64,000 nt of DNA from Buxus sempervirens (lineage: Eukaryota; Streptophyta; Magnoliopsida; Buxales; Buxaceae). The translations under genes were made by a program, and so were the position numbers. The notes beneath the pieces are model-generated. The model was not told the origin of the DNA, made no database searches, and saw nothing but the letters and a program-made list of their open reading frames with translations. The stretch is from positions 57,161,197-57,225,196 of the forward strand of contig OX387184.1 of the NCBI GenBank assembly GCA_947561395.2. The letters are read 5' to 3'. Shown here piece by piece: positions 22,640 to 34,916 of the stretch. The number at the start of each line of letters is the position of its first letter. The stretch's first letter is position 1.

Positions 22640-22885
22640 TGGAGAAACTCGGGTCCTTTTATTTCGGGGCATTTAAAGCAATCTGAACCTCTAAAAACAG
22701 GATATTGTCATTAAAAAATAAAATATTTCAGGTGCAGGAGGCAGAAGAGAGATGATCACGGTTACATCCATAATATGAACCACCTGGCTCATGAACTTGA
22801 TAATCTGAAAAGTGGTAGAACCGTAAAGACCAGTTGAGATTTCGTCCATGAAAAGAGATTTTGCTAGTCCAAGCAACATTTTCCC
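22640..22885 (-). pseudogene. PDR-type ABC transporter (ABCG) fragment inside the Helitron
   Basis: The minus-strand frame reads [18 protein letters not shown], then [19 protein letters not shown], followed after a small frame slip by a remnant matching the FDDIILLSEGQIVYQGP region. This is the Walker B/D-loop part of the first nucleotide-binding domain of pleiotropic-drug-resistance ABCG transporters (family consensus DEISTGLDSSTTFQI). Only about 75 codons are present, the D-loop Asp-Ser is changed to Tyr-Gly, and the frame breaks, so it is non-functional. It lies about 320 bp from the Helitron 3' end in the Helitron's own orientation, which suggests gene-fragment capture. Confidence 0.85.
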
Positions 22886-24971
22886 TGGGTTTCAATAAAA
22901 TCAAAGTTATGTAAGAGAAATACTAAACAAGCAACACAGTTTCTCGATTAAACACATCATTTTGGAGGTCTAAACACAAAATTTTGCATGCCAATCTTGA
23001 TATATTATACTAAGAAGAGTTCCGAATGTATAAATAACTGTTTCTAGAATTTTTAACTGGAGAAAAAGCCCTCATTTGGGCCAAAAACGAACCAAAACAA
23101 ACTGAACAGTACATATGGCTATAAGCACAATACAGTACCAGTTTAATTAACAATTTGATTATGAGGATATGATACAAACTGAACAATCTGAAGGAACATA
23201 ACAGTGATTGGTGCAGACAATTTACTTGTTTCAATAGATATTTTAATGGCATCTGATTAGATTAAAAAAAATATCTAATTAGTGAAAAGAAACTTTGAGA
23301 ATAAAAAAGATACAAATGTCCAATTTTATGTTCAAAGATTCTCTTAGGCATAGTAAATTGTAAAATCTTAAAATTACTACATTCCTTTGCAAGCTTATTT
23401 TAGAAAGAAAATGCAATCACAAAAGCTTCATTTCATACATTTCAACATCTACATCGTCAACTCACTCAATTTGTAATTATAAATAATATAACATTTGATC
23501 CTATTCATTTATTACCTTGACAAAACAAGGTATAGAACAAGAACATCATGTTAAACCTATATCAAATCCTGGAGTTGTAAATTTGGATAGAACCATGTGT
23601 CATTAAAACAAGACCCTCTCTCTTACTAACCCATTTGGCACCCTTCAATTATCACAATCCCAAACCTTTGCCAAAAAGTTTTTTATTTGGGATAAACAAG
23701 ATACCATTTTTAAGATCGTGTTCTTCATACCATGTATCAAGGGAAAAAAAATAAGTAATGTATAACATAACATTTAGGTCTAAATCCATGAAAAAAACCC
23801 GACGACATAATCCAACATATGAAATCATGGCCTTGGCGTCTCCTGTACATATATGAGTTGAAGTTGCAGAGAAGTAACCTCTGCCATAGCCTTGAGAGAA
23901 GAATGAAATTGATTAAAAAAAACATATAATTTGTACCATAGTTATGGAAATGTAATGCAAACTTCAAGATTAAATGATACTTTTGTGGCCAAAATGCATA
24001 ACAAAAATTTGACGGAATAAGAGACTTCTAAGTCAAATCTGAAGAACCCATCTCCATCATCTCACAATTGAAGTACTGAAATAAGGATTGGACTAAAACA
24101 TTTCCATCCTTCTCCAACAGGATACTACTATGATCCTTATTCATTTTCAAGTTCTTGGAGTAGGTTATATTAGAAGGGAAGGGGAAAAAGTCAACCATAA
24201 CCTATTTCAAACTATAGATTTAATTTAATTTTTATAAAAGAGCTAAAAAAAACTCAAATGTTTAATGTTGCAAAAATTGAATCTTTGAAATGAGTAACTC
24301 ATGGAAAAATTGTAATTTAAAATACTAAATCAATAAAGCAATAGAAAAAATAAAAATAAATAACCAAATTGTTAACCATGCCAAAAAAAGAAACATATCA
24401 AGAATTTAAATGTACCAAAACCAACAACCATTGTATGTAATTGTATCAAAAACAAGATTTATATAAACATTCCTATATCATCATTCATCGTCCACAAATT
24501 TCCCAATAGAAAAATAACAAGTTCATGACCTGCAAAGTGAACATAAAAGAATAACATATCAAGAATTTATCTGATTAGACAATATCCAAAAAGCCACTTT
24601 TGGCTACATCTTATTCATGCTTTTATAAACATATTATTTATGAATAAAAAATATATATTCATGTATAAGAGATTAGTCTAACCATTTCAATATTTCCCTT
24701 TGATGGTTGAAGATGGAATATAGTCTATGCTATCAACACCAAATTTCAACAAAATCTTCACAACTGTAGTTGTATTGATAATTCCTAGCCAAACGTAAAC
24801 TTTTTCAAATTGTAACTATGTAAAGCTTTCATACACATTTCTCAATCACGCGAACAAATTCAACAAAGTTCATTTCCTAGACCAATATGAAATCAAATTA
24901 AAAGAAGGAAATGATAAAAAGAAAAAAAAAATTACACACAAACGCATCAAAATCCAACAACATATGTTACA
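22886..24971. other. Helitron interior, AT-rich, no gene recognised
   Basis: Intron-like AT-rich DNA. About 22927-23105 is a direct repeat of about 27433-27612 (see findings). Remaining short open frames show no motif. Confidence 0.5.
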
Positions 24972-26580
24972 TTATAAATAATATAAAATATTTAAAACCT
25001 TTAACTTTTGTAGTAAATCCATTGTAAGACCAAGCAACTTCTCTACCCTCACATCAAACAATGTACCCCAAAGTGACCTAGTGTTATCAACAACTTTAAT
25101 TTGCATTTTGCCACTGACAAAAGTCAAAGACATTAATAAATAAAAGAACATAGTATTCATACACTAAATGCAACAAGAAAAACAAAAGTTAATTAGGACA
25201 AACCTATGCTTGTATGTCTCTCTTGGTAACTTGAATGCTTTGCAAATAAACAAACCATTGATAAGCTCTAATTTTGTATTGCAATCTAAAAATGCAATAT
25301 ACCAAGGGTCTTGCCGAGTGCTGACTGACACGATTTGTAGTTTACACTCAAACATGTTGTTCTAACATTGTCAACAACACTAAACATTAATAAAATGAAA
25401 ATTGATGTATAAATAATCAAATTAATGTATGTAGACAAATTTACCTGGACAGTTGGCTCGAATTTTAGAATCTCATTGATAGTTAGACACTCATACTTGA
25501 GTTTAACAACTTTCAAAAAAACATTTTGTTTAACTTGAATTGCAAATTGGTTAGCCATTGCCCTAGTGAAAGAAATGAATCTAAATAACCAATGACTAAG
25601 TTTAAAACCTTGAACTAATTTGCAGGCATAAATCATTTGATTGATTATTATTTTTCTAATTCAATAAATAATGTTTAATAGGTTTCACAATTATTTTTCC
25701 ATTTTAATTTTTTTTAAATTATTTTTAGATTTTAATTTTTTAAAAACAAGTAAAACAAATCTCAAACCGCAACTAATCATAGATTTACAAACAATAAAGA
25801 TTACAGGTATAAATCATTTACATAATAGATATATTTAAACTAAATGAACGCATACAGTGATTCATATGATTACATAAAAGATATTCTTTGCCTTTTCCTA
25901 TTTGTAAAACTAAAACCAAATTTAATTCAATTATCATACTATTATTACAACAAAAAACGATTCCAAATTTAGATATCAAGGTAGAAATACTTTGTGCAAC
26001 AACAGTGCATAGGAAATTGAAAATTATCTTATCAGGTAAGAAATTCACAAATAAAATATGGGATATATATACTACCACTAAAAAATTGGCAGTTACCTTT
26101 TTTTTCCACATCTGCACTTTTCAATAGTTGTTCGCTATTCTTGCCTTGGCCGCTTGTACCATCATCATCTATGGCCTTCTTAGATGCATTCTAATTCATA
26201 GAATCTACATAAATAAAGAATATAGATAAAGTTCAAAGTTATACACAGAAAAACACTAAGCAAGACATTTGTTACAAGATAAGAGTGAACAAACACCATT
26301 TGACATCAAACCTCGCATTGTCCTCTTCTTTTTTTAAACCAATGAACTAAGCAAGAAATATGTTACAAAACATTAAGATTTTATAATTAATGAACATTAG
26401 TGGACCATAAAAAATGAACTTAACACGAGACAAATAAAATAAACGAATATAAAACAGTCATTGAATTTTAACAAGTACCATCATCATCTTCATCAATACT
26501 AATATCAACTATGTTAGGTTGCACACCACTTTCTCTTTCTGCCATATCCCAAATTTTGTAATCAACATTGACAAAACTGA
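24972..26580 (-). pseudogene. RPA1-like (single-strand DNA-binding) gene remnant of the Helitron
   Basis: Several exon-like pieces lie in order on the minus strand: MAERESGVQPNIVDISIDED (about 26540-26466), NASKKAIDDDGTSGQGKN (about 26190-26103), MANQFAIQVKQNVFLKVV (about 25560-25440), TRQDPWYIAFLDCNTKLELI (about 25330-25200) and MQIKVVDNTRSLWGTLFDVR then VEKLLGLTMDLLQK (about 25105-25010). The last two match the zinc-finger-containing OB-fold C of the large RPA subunit (consensus WYxxCxxCxKK...C; R-x-V-D-x-TG...LFD...E-LLG). One zinc-finger Cys is replaced (AFLDC). Plant Helitrons often encode RPA-like proteins for replication. Introns separate the pieces, and whether the gene is intact was not resolved. 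Confidence 0.6.
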
Positions 26581-29224
26581 ATACATGAGTTACAATTATG
26601 GATTTTTTTCAGCTAACAACTATAATTTCTCATAGCAATTTTTTATAGAACTAAAACCTTAACAGCAGAAATACTGATTCAACATTTCTCAAAGCAACTA
26701 TTCAGCATGTTCACTGGGATTACTTCAAAAGGATACGTACACTAAAATTAGATGAAAATCATGTATATATTTGGTTATTATTTGGAGTAGAAGAAAGAGT
26801 CTATTATATCCAAAGATGCTAACAAAATAAAAGAGGCCAATTATAAAAAATAAAGTCTATTTTTAATTGCTATGAGCGATTAAGCTGATGCTGTATAATT
26901 TATATGAAAGATACATAATAATCAATCGAAAATACAGAGACTTGCAACAAATGAAATTGAAAAAAAAAACTACTTGTTGAATAATTTCCGCATAACTTTA
27001 CTATGTGCATTTTTTATTTTTGCTTTGGCTTGGTTAATGTGTTAACATTTCTTTTTGAGCTAGCTTATCGGAATACTCGTCGTAGGCTTTGTTAAGCTGC
27101 TGCTTCTTCTGTGATGTACATGCTTATAGGGGCGCTTAAGAAAAGGAAAAAAAAAAGCAATTAACAATATGAGCACATAAGGAAATTTAAATTCTCCCTC
27201 ACCAAGCTCTCCCAAAATGCCTTCACCCAAAAAGAGATTCCATACTAAACAATACTTGAGGACTGAAAGCTCTTCCAAAGTATTTATTTATTTTCTTTAA
27301 ATAAATATGATGGAAATTCACAAATCTGCATTTGAGATAAACTGGCCCTTGTTTATGAAATGATTAATCAAAAGAATAATTTTCAAAGCTAAATTTAACA
27401 CAAAATTGATATTCAAGGTCTTGCAAACCGAAACAAGCAACACTGTTTCTCGAATAAACACCTCATTTGGGAGGTCTAAACACAAAATTTTGCATACCCA
27501 TCTTGATATATCATACTAAGAAGAGTTCAAAATGTATAAATAACTTTTTATAGAATTTTGAACTGGAGAAAAAGTCCTCATTTGAGCAAAAAATTAACCA
27601 ACACAAATTGAACAAGAGCATTGCAATGGGAAATCAATATAATATATTCCTAAAAACAAAAATTGCTAGTTCCTCAACTGGAATTACCTATGGCGATGGA
27701 AAAAGTCAAAAATAAGTTGTGTGATGGAAAAAATGGAAGAAGCAAGTGTAATCCTTACTTCGAAGTCGATTTCTTCAATTGGCAAAGCTCAAACCAAGAA
27801 CGAGAACCAACACAGATTTGCCTGCTAGTGATTTCTAAGTGCTTTTGGACAAGGGATTCAATAGGAGCACTACCAATTACTGCAATGAGTTGCTAAATCT
27901 AAAAATACACTTGCATTAAAGCCATTACTGTCTTTTCAATCTGAAAAGACATTTGAAACTATTCTTATGTAGATACAACTGGTGCATTTTAGTAACTTCT
28001 TTATTTGAAACAAAACAATGAAGAGCAAGCCACTTCAAGAACAAAAGATGGTATTAGAAAAAGGAAACAAAAAACCCACCAAAAAAAAAGTGGGGTAACA
28101 AAAGAATTGAAGAAAACCCATTACATTGATGAGGAACTACAATATAATCACCAAAGCCTTTCTTGGAGTGATAGTGATTTCCTTTGTAAGAGACATGGAA
28201 ACATCTTCACCAATAGGCCAAGGATCTCTAAGCAGTGACACTTGAAGAGTGCTTCGATGCTTGAAGGTGGATTTAGAATGACTGGTGTCCCCTCAGAAGT
28301 TTCATTTTTCATGTAGATAGCTTCTCCAGACAAAGGTTTATTGCCTACAAAGCTTCCCAGTCTAAGGGTAGTTAGCATAAAATTCGGACAAAAAGGTTGC
28401 AATCAAAAGTTGTATAAGAATTAGAATAGCTGACAATGATGATAAAAGTGTTACAGGAAGTTACAATATTGAAAGTAGAAATGCATGGGAAATACAGATT
28501 CTCTTGTGGCTTTAAACCTATTTCTCTTGACCATTTGCATTACAACTTTTCAAATTATTCTAGGAGCCTTTCCGACTCTTATTTCTTACATTATCTGAAC
28601 TCTGTTTCCCTCTTTGTCAAGAATGGATCTAGCAGAATCACCCTATTGTATATTAGAAATTAAAGCACGTGCAAAAAGAAATTATTTTCCATTTCCAACT
28701 AGCAGCCAAAGTCTCTATCAATTGTAGAGAAGGGAATCAATCAGCTTCTAAGATCAAAAACTGTGTAACTAACTCATTCTCATACTACTATAATTGATAT
28801 ATTTAAGTTTCTCTTAGAGGAGGAAAAAAAAGCCTTGATCCTTTAAATAGTGGATTGAATCATCTACATGTAGAGCATGTAGAGGTCTTGTGAAGGCGGT
28901 CACCATATACTTCCCTCAACAAGAAGATAACCCATTTTTATAGTTAGGTTATGTTGGAATGATCAAAGTTTTGTAAGAGTTTCATTGCTTAACAACTATT
29001 GAGCACTTACATGCCAAATTAGCATAGGAAAAATTTCGAAAGACTCTCTGTTATATTGGAGAATATTAAATTGGATGAAAAAGGTCCATTCTTTTAAAAT
29101 GTGAAGGTCAGGTTTCTCAATGGGATAGCATTTACTTGTAAAACAATAGTTCACATCATTTAATGATATAGCAACTTACATGACATCATATTGAGGAACT
29201 CATTGAAACCTTACCCCTTTATAA
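26581..29224. other. Helitron interior left of the Gypsy element
   Basis: Mostly AT-rich. On the minus strand near 27110-27050 an acceptor-like CATCACAG precedes a coding-like stretch KKQQLNKAYDEYSDKLAQKE, possibly a captured exon I cannot identify. 27433-27612 repeats 22927-23105, and 28261-28332 repeats 38537-38607. Open frames at 27663-27896 and 28005-28238 are Lys/Asn-rich and unrecognised. Confidence 0.4.
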
Positions 29225-29229
29225 ACTGC

Positions 29230-30071
29230 TGTAAAACCCCGAAATTTTTGGTATTTATTTTGAGAAATAATTAATATAAATTATTTCTTTATGTGGTGGA
29301 CTTTCAGGTGAACAATGCACAAGGGCAAGTTGGTAAATTTCTTAAAGGTTGGATTTAGCTAAACTAAGGTAAGTCAAGTTAGGATACAATTTTTAATATT
29401 CAATAAGTAATATGTAAAAGAAATTTTGCTAATCGGAGAGTTCTTAACCTGATTATAATATTATTAAATTTGTTGTTCTCTATTTGTGACCTGATTAGAA
29501 ATTGGTTATGTTTTCTTTGAAAGATTTCTGGTTTCTAATTTTGGTTAATTTATAAAGTACTTTTACCGGTTGTGTCAAATTATGGAGATTTCCATTGTTG
29601 AGAATTCTAGTAGATTGTTGAGCTGAATTTGGTAGTGTTAATGACTCCATTTGCTTGAGCAATATTTTGGTTTGAATCGAAGTCCTTGCTTTAATGGTTG
29701 GTTTAATCATTTAAACTATTTAGGGCATAGCACGTTATGGATCCATAATTTAGCTAGTAAGTGAAGTCTGTCTAATTTGTTTGGCTAAAGTCTAGCTTCC
29801 TTCATGCGTTTCCTTTATGTAGAGAGGCCTTCCATGAGGGAAGTGCTGCGAACTAAGAGGGATTTATTTTACGCGTTTCCTCTATATAAAGAGGCCTTCC
29901 ATGAGGGATGTGCAACAGCAGCTTCGTTTCCACCCCATGAGGGGGTGAGGTCTATTATTGGCAGCAGTTATGACAGTGGTTCTCAGACTGGATTGATATC
30001 CGTTTCCACCCTTGAGGAGGGTGAGGTCTTGTGATTTCCACCAAGAGACGATATATTGGAATCAGTTTACA
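29230..30071 (+). repeat. 5' LTR of the Gypsy element (short, rearranged)
   Basis: The first 188 or so bases match the 3' LTR with a single difference seen. After 29417 the two diverge completely, then show weak similarity around the GGATCCA and CCTTCATGCGTTTCC blocks (29730-29960 against 37300-37440). A 60-odd-bp motif with GCGTTTCC and GAGGCCTTCCATGAGGGA is tandemly repeated at 29808 and 29872. The right end is set by the TTTACA preceding the primer-binding-like sequence. Confidence 0.65.
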
Positions 30072-30224
30072 GAGACGGTATCAGAGAAACAGAGTATATA
30101 TTAAGGAAGCATGAAATAAAAATACCTATAGGATGGCCTTGGGAATTTGTGTACACGCTAGATAGCACTTAGGAATATAGGGAGTGATTCTATCTAACTT
30201 AAATTATTGTTGTTTGCAGCTGAT

Positions 30225-30776
30225 ATGGCTGGCAGAGGTCGACCAGTTACACGAGCACGCACTCGGGGAGTTCGCCCAATAGAGGATTTGTACCAGGATG
30301 ACATTCCTGAGCAGCCCCATGATCCTGTTGAGGGCCAGCAGCCCCAACCTCAGGCACCACGTGAGGCACCTCCTCAGAGGGGAGAGGACATATGGGCTGC
30401 AGTGGGCACTCTTACTCAGCTTTTGACTATGGAGCGTGAGGAGAGGGTGAACCAGTCTGGCAACGGAAATGGCCACCGAAATGGGCATGGACATGGAGAG
30501 GTACAGGTGGGTCGTACTGATGGGCAGCAACAGCATCTTAGAGAGGTGGAGCAGTTCCGGAAGATGGGACCTCCTACATTTAGAGGAGTGCCTGATCCTT
30601 TGGAGGCAGAGTGTTGGATACAGAGGATCGAGAGGATTCTGGATGTGATGCAGTGTTCAGAGGAGAGTCGAGTGAGGCTTGCTACCTTCATGCTAGAGGG
30701 GGAAGCCTATCACTGGTGGCAGAGTGTGATGAGGGGGGAGGCCCCAGCTGTTCTACAGTCGTTACTTCACAGCTGA
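30225..30776 (+). pseudogene. gag N-terminal part of the Gypsy element
   Basis: Begins MAGRGRPVTRARTRGVRP after a possible splice acceptor (TTTGCAG, 30213-30219). It contains the plant retrotransposon gag core (FRKMGPPTFRGVPDPLEAECW, then RIERILDVM, then FMLEGEAYHWWQS). The frame closes at 30776. The gag region continues in another frame ([13 protein letters not shown], about 30750-30800) into the long pol frame, so a single small indel near 30740-30750 separates gag from gag-pol. Confidence 0.85.
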
Positions 30777-30804
30777 GTTTCGCCGGGGTAAGGCGAGGGA
30801 GTTT

Positions 30805-33800
30805 ATGCACATCTCCCAGGGAACACTATCTGTAGGCCAGTATGAGGCGAAGTTTGAGGAATTATCACGTTTTGCTCCACATATGGTGGCTAGTGAGGAG
30901 GAGAAGATACAGCACTTTGAGGAGGGCTTAAGGCCGGAGATTCAGGAGAAGGTGTCAGTGTTTTTGAACACTCAGTTTGCTGAGTTGGTTCGGAGGGCTG
31001 AGAGAGCTGAAAGGTTGATGCAGAGGGGCAAGACTGAGACCGGTAGAGCTCATGTACCCACCAGATTTGGTACTGAGCAGCGTGATGTCTCTGGTAGGGA
31101 CAAGAGGCCGAGATGGGATAGTAGGGGAGATGGATGCCGTAGTTGTGGTCGGAGGCATGTACCAGGGCCATGCTTCGCCCCACCTGGTGCTTGTTTCCGA
31201 TGTGGCCAGAGAGGACACCGTGTAGCAGAGTGCACCTACCCGGCTACATATCAATTGTTGCAGACTGATACCAGTTTTGCACCACAAAGAGATGTGGCAC
31301 CTTATCGATTCCAGAGGCAGAGGCCTGGTGATGAGAGACCTGTACCACCTGCACCTGCAAGGCAGGGGCAACAAGATAGAGCTCTCAGAGGTAGAGGGGC
31401 ACCAACTAGAGCCGGACAGAGGCAGACTGCACCGGCACCTCAGGGACAACAGACTCGAGTGTTTGCTGTTGGTGCTCAGGAGGAGGAGCAGCGTGATACC
31501 CCGCAGTTGGTTGGAGGTATTATTTACATTTCTGGGGGATCAGTTATTTGTTTATTTGATTCTGGAGCATCTCTTTCATTTATTACACCGTGTTGTGCTA
31601 GTCGCATTGGATTATTGCCTGATTCTATGGATACTATTATGATTGTGCACACACCATTGGGAGAGTCCACTAGTGTACAGAACGTATATAGAGATTGTTT
31701 AATTAGACTTGGATCGTTAGAGCTACCTGGGGATTTATTAGCTTTGGAGTTTGGGGAATTTGATGTGATTTTAGGCATCGATTGGTTGTTTAAATATTAT
31801 ATCAGTATTGACTGTTCCAGAGGTACTATCACTGTGAGTCAGCCGAATCAGCCAGTATACTGTTTCCGATGTGAGGGGTTGACTAGTAGAGTGGAGTTAG
31901 TGGCCTCCATTGTGTCAGAGGAACCAAAGGAAGATACCCTTAGTATGACAGATGTGTGTGTGGTCAGTGAGTACTTGGTCGTGTTTCCTGATGACTTGCC
32001 AGGATTACCACCACCTAGGGAGGTCGATTTTCAGATTCGACTCATACCTGGCACAGCACCAGTGTCTAGAACACCATACAGGATGTCTCAGCCAGAGTAT
32101 GTAGAGTTGAAAAAGCAGGTGGATGAATTATTGGAGAAGGGTTATATTAGACCGAGTGTATCACCTTGGGGTGCACCAGTTTTGTTTGTGCAGAAGAAAG
32201 ATGGATCCATGCGGATGTGTATCGATTATCGTCGGTTGAATCAGGTGACGATTAAGAACAAGTATCCACTACCTCGTATAGATGACCTATTTGATCAGTT
32301 GAGGGGTGCATCGTGGTTTTCTAAGATTGACCTCCGATCTGGATACCACCAGTTGAGAGTTGCACCAGAGGATGTGGAGAAGACAGCCTTCCGCACTAGA
32401 TATGGGCATTATGAGTTTCTAGTTATGCCATTTGGGCTAACTAATGCCCCAGCTGTCTTCATGGAACTTATGAATCGGGTTTTCCATCCCTACCTTGACA
32501 GTTTTGTGGTAGTGTTTATAGATGACATATTGGTTTACTCCCGCAGTAGAGAGGAGCATGCCCAACATCTCAGGATAGTTTTACAGACTTTGAGGGATCA
32601 CCAATTGTATGCCAAATTTAGTAAGTGTCAGTTTTGGCTACAGAGGATTTCTTTCCTTGGGCATATTGTTTCTGGAGATGGAGTTGCAGTGGACCCAGCT
32701 AAGGTTCAGGCAGTAGCAGAATGGCCTAGACCCACTACCGTGACTGAGGTGCGTAGTTTTCTGGGTATGGCTGGTTATTATCGGAGATTTATTGAAAATT
32801 TCTCCAGAATAGCCGCTCCTTTGTCTAACTTGACTAAGAAAGCTGTGAAGTTTGTTTGGGATGATAGTTGTGAGCAAAGTTTTCAGGATTTGAAGAGGAG
32901 ATTGACCGAGGCTCCAGTGTTGATCGTACCTTCGGTGAATGAAGGGTTTTCAGTGTATTGTGATGCATCTAGAGTTGGGTTAGGTTGTGTGCTGATGCAG
33001 CAGAGGAGAGTTGTGGCGTATGCATCGCATCTGTTGCGTTCTCATGAGAGGAACTACCCCACACATGACTTGGAGTTAGCTACCATAGTGTTCGCACTTA
33101 AGATTTGGCGGCATTATTTATATGGTGCACAGTTCGAGATCTACTCTGATCACAAGAGTTTGAGATATATTTTCTCACAGAGGGATCTTAATATGAGGCA
33201 GAGAAGGTGGATGGATCTTCTTAAAGATTATGATTTTTCATTGCAGTACCATCCGGGCAAGGCAAATGTGGTTGCTGATGCTTTGAGCCGCAGAGGAGGT
33301 ACAGAGGACCAGATAGCTACCTTGGCTTCTTTCATGGTCAGTCAGTGTAGTTTGGTTGACACTATTAAGGATTGGCCATGTGAGTTTATTCCTCAGGGGA
33401 ATGGCAAGATTGTAGCCAGAGTTCACGTTGAGCCAGATTTGATTCAGCGCATTAAAGAGGGGCAAATATCTGACTCAGGGTTACAGCACATTAAGGACTT
33501 GGTAGAGAAAGGTGATGATTCTACTAGTGATTATGAGTTCTGTGATGGCATGTTGAGATTTAAAGGCAGGATCTGTGTACCAGATGATGCAGAGATTCGT
33601 AGAGTGATTCTGGAGGAAGGTCACAGGTCCAGGTATGCAGTTCATCCCGGTAGCACTAAAATGTATAAGAATCTTAAGATTGTTTATTGGTGGTCTGGGA
33701 TGAAGAAAGATATAGCTGAGTATGTGTCCAGATGCCTAGTCTGTCAGCAGGTTAAGGCAGAACACCGTAGACCTCCAGGGTTATTACACCCATTGCCTGT

Positions 33801-34875
33801 TCCTGAGTGGAAATGGGAACACATCGCTATGGATTTCGTAACTAGGTTGCCAGTCACTACAAAGAGGCAGGATGCTATATGGGTAATTGTAGACCGGTTG
33901 ACCAAATCATCCCATTTCCTTCCTATTCGCACTACCCAGACATTGGATTCTTTGGTGGAGATGTATATCCGAGAGATAGTACGCCTGCATGGAGTTCCAG
34001 TCTCCATCGTATTAGATAGGGATACTCGGTTTACATCCCAGTTTTGGAACATTTTTCAGGATGCCATGGGTACTAAACTGAGTTTCAGCACCAGTTATCA
34101 CCCACAGACGGACGGTCAGTCAGAGAGGACTATCCAGACATTGGAGGATATGCTTCGGTGTTGTGTGTTGGATTGGAGTGGTAGTTGGAGCAATCATTTG
34201 CACTTGGTAGAGTTTGCGTATAATAACAGCTACCAGGCCAGTATACAGATGGCACCGTTTGAGGCTTTGTATGGCCGTGCTTGTAGATCACCAGTTTGCT
34301 GGGAGGAGGTTGGTGAGAGGCAGTTTTTGGGTCCTCAGATTGTGCAGGACAGTGTTGAGAAGGTGAAGTTGATTAGACAGCGATTGTTGACTGCACAGAG
34401 CCGTCAGAAGAGTTATGCAGACAATAGACGGCAAGAGCTAAAATTTGAAGTGGGAGACAATGTTTTCTTGAAGATTTCACCATCTAAGGGTATTATGAGA
34501 TTTGGGAAGAAGGGGAAATTGTCACCAAGGTATATTGGACCATTTGAAATTGTAAAAGAAGTTAATCCAGTGGCGTATCAGTTAGCCTTGCCAGCACATT
34601 TGTCAGGAGTGCATAATGTGTTTCACATATCCATGCTGAGGCGATACATTCCAGATCTGAGCCACGTAATCAGTTATGAGCCATTAATCATTCAAGAGGA
34701 TTTATCTTATGAAGAGAGACCGGTTCAAATATTAGATCAGCGTGATCAAGTCTTGCGAACTAAGGTTATACCTTTGGTGAAAGTTTTATGGCAGAACCAC
34801 ACCACTGAAGAAGCTACATGGGAGCGAGAGGATGAAATGAGGCAGAAATATCCGGAGTTGTTTATTTCGTCATGA
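30805..34875 (+). CDS. gag C-terminus and pol polyprotein (PR-RT-RNaseH-INT) of the Gypsy element
   Basis: An uninterrupted 1356-codon frame. In order it has the rest of gag; a CCHC knuckle ([14 protein letters not shown], about residue 131); an aspartic protease with FDSGAS (D about 252); reverse transcriptase with the FIDD catalytic pair (about 572-573); RNase H with YCDAS (D about 720); integrase with the HHCC finger and D about 1010, followed by the second Asp and the [11 protein letters not shown] block; a GPY/F-like module ([13 protein letters not shown]); and a C-terminal chromodomain-like tail. All visible catalytic residues are present. The only defect seen is the frame break from gag upstream, so the copy is young or recently active. 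Confidence 0.95.
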   Translation: MHISQGTLSVGQYEAKFEELSRFAPHMVASEEEKIQHFEEGLRPEIQEKVSVFLNTQFAELVRRAERAERLMQRGKTETGRAHVPTRFGTEQRDVSGRDKRPRWDSRGDGCRSCGRRHVPGPCFAPPGACFRCGQRGHRVAECTYPATYQLLQTDTSFAPQRDVAPYRFQRQRPGDERPVPPAPARQGQQDRALRGRGAPTRAGQRQTAPAPQGQQTRVFAVGAQEEEQRDTPQLVGGIIYISGGSVICLFDSGASLSFITPCCASRIGLLPDSMDTIMIVHTPLGESTSVQNVYRDCLIRLGSLELPGDLLALEFGEFDVILGIDWLFKYYISIDCSRGTITVSQPNQPVYCFRCEGLTSRVELVASIVSEEPKEDTLSMTDVCVVSEYLVVFPDDLPGLPPPREVDFQIRLIPGTAPVSRTPYRMSQPEYVELKKQVDELLEKGYIRPSVSPWGAPVLFVQKKDGSMRMCIDYRRLNQVTIKNKYPLPRIDDLFDQLRGASWFSKIDLRSGYHQLRVAPEDVEKTAFRTRYGHYEFLVMPFGLTNAPAVFMELMNRVFHPYLDSFVVVFIDDILVYSRSREEHAQHLRIVLQTLRDHQLYAKFSKCQFWLQRISFLGHIVSGDGVAVDPAKVQAVAEWPRPTTVTEVRSFLGMAGYYRRFIENFSRIAAPLSNLTKKAVKFVWDDSCEQSFQDLKRRLTEAPVLIVPSVNEGFSVYCDASRVGLGCVLMQQRRVVAYASHLLRSHERNYPTHDLELATIVFALKIWRHYLYGAQFEIYSDHKSLRYIFSQRDLNMRQRRWMDLLKDYDFSLQYHPGKANVVADALSRRGGTEDQIATLASFMVSQCSLVDTIKDWPCEFIPQGNGKIVARVHVEPDLIQRIKEGQISDSGLQHIKDLVEKGDDSTSDYEFCDGMLRFKGRICVPDDAEIRRVILEEGHRSRYAVHPGSTKMYKNLKIVYWWSGMKKDIAEYVSRCLVCQQVKAEHRRPPGLLHPLPVPEWKWEHIAMDFVTRLPVTTKRQDAIWVIVDRLTKSSHFLPIRTTQTLDSLVEMYIREIVRLHGVPVSIVLDRDTRFTSQFWNIFQDAMGTKLSFSTSYHPQTDGQSERTIQTLEDMLRCCVLDWSGSWSNHLHLVEFAYNNSYQASIQMAPFEALYGRACRSPVCWEEVGERQFLGPQIVQDSVEKVKLIRQRLLTAQSRQKSYADNRRQELKFEVGDNVFLKISPSKGIMRFGKKGKLSPRYIGPFEIVKEVNPVAYQLALPAHLSGVHNVFHISMLRRYIPDLSHVISYEPLIIQEDLSYEERPVQILDQRDQVLRTKVIPLVKVLWQNHTTEEATWEREDEMRQKYPELFISS

Positions 34876-34916
34876 GGTAAATTTTGAGGACGAAATTTAT
34901 TTGTAGGGGGGGAGGA

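Noticed and set aside
25000-28700. A Rep/helicase gene for the Helitron
   Set aside because: I looked for rolling-circle Rep (HUH-type) and PIF1-helicase motifs on both strands and found none; only RPA-like pieces are supported.
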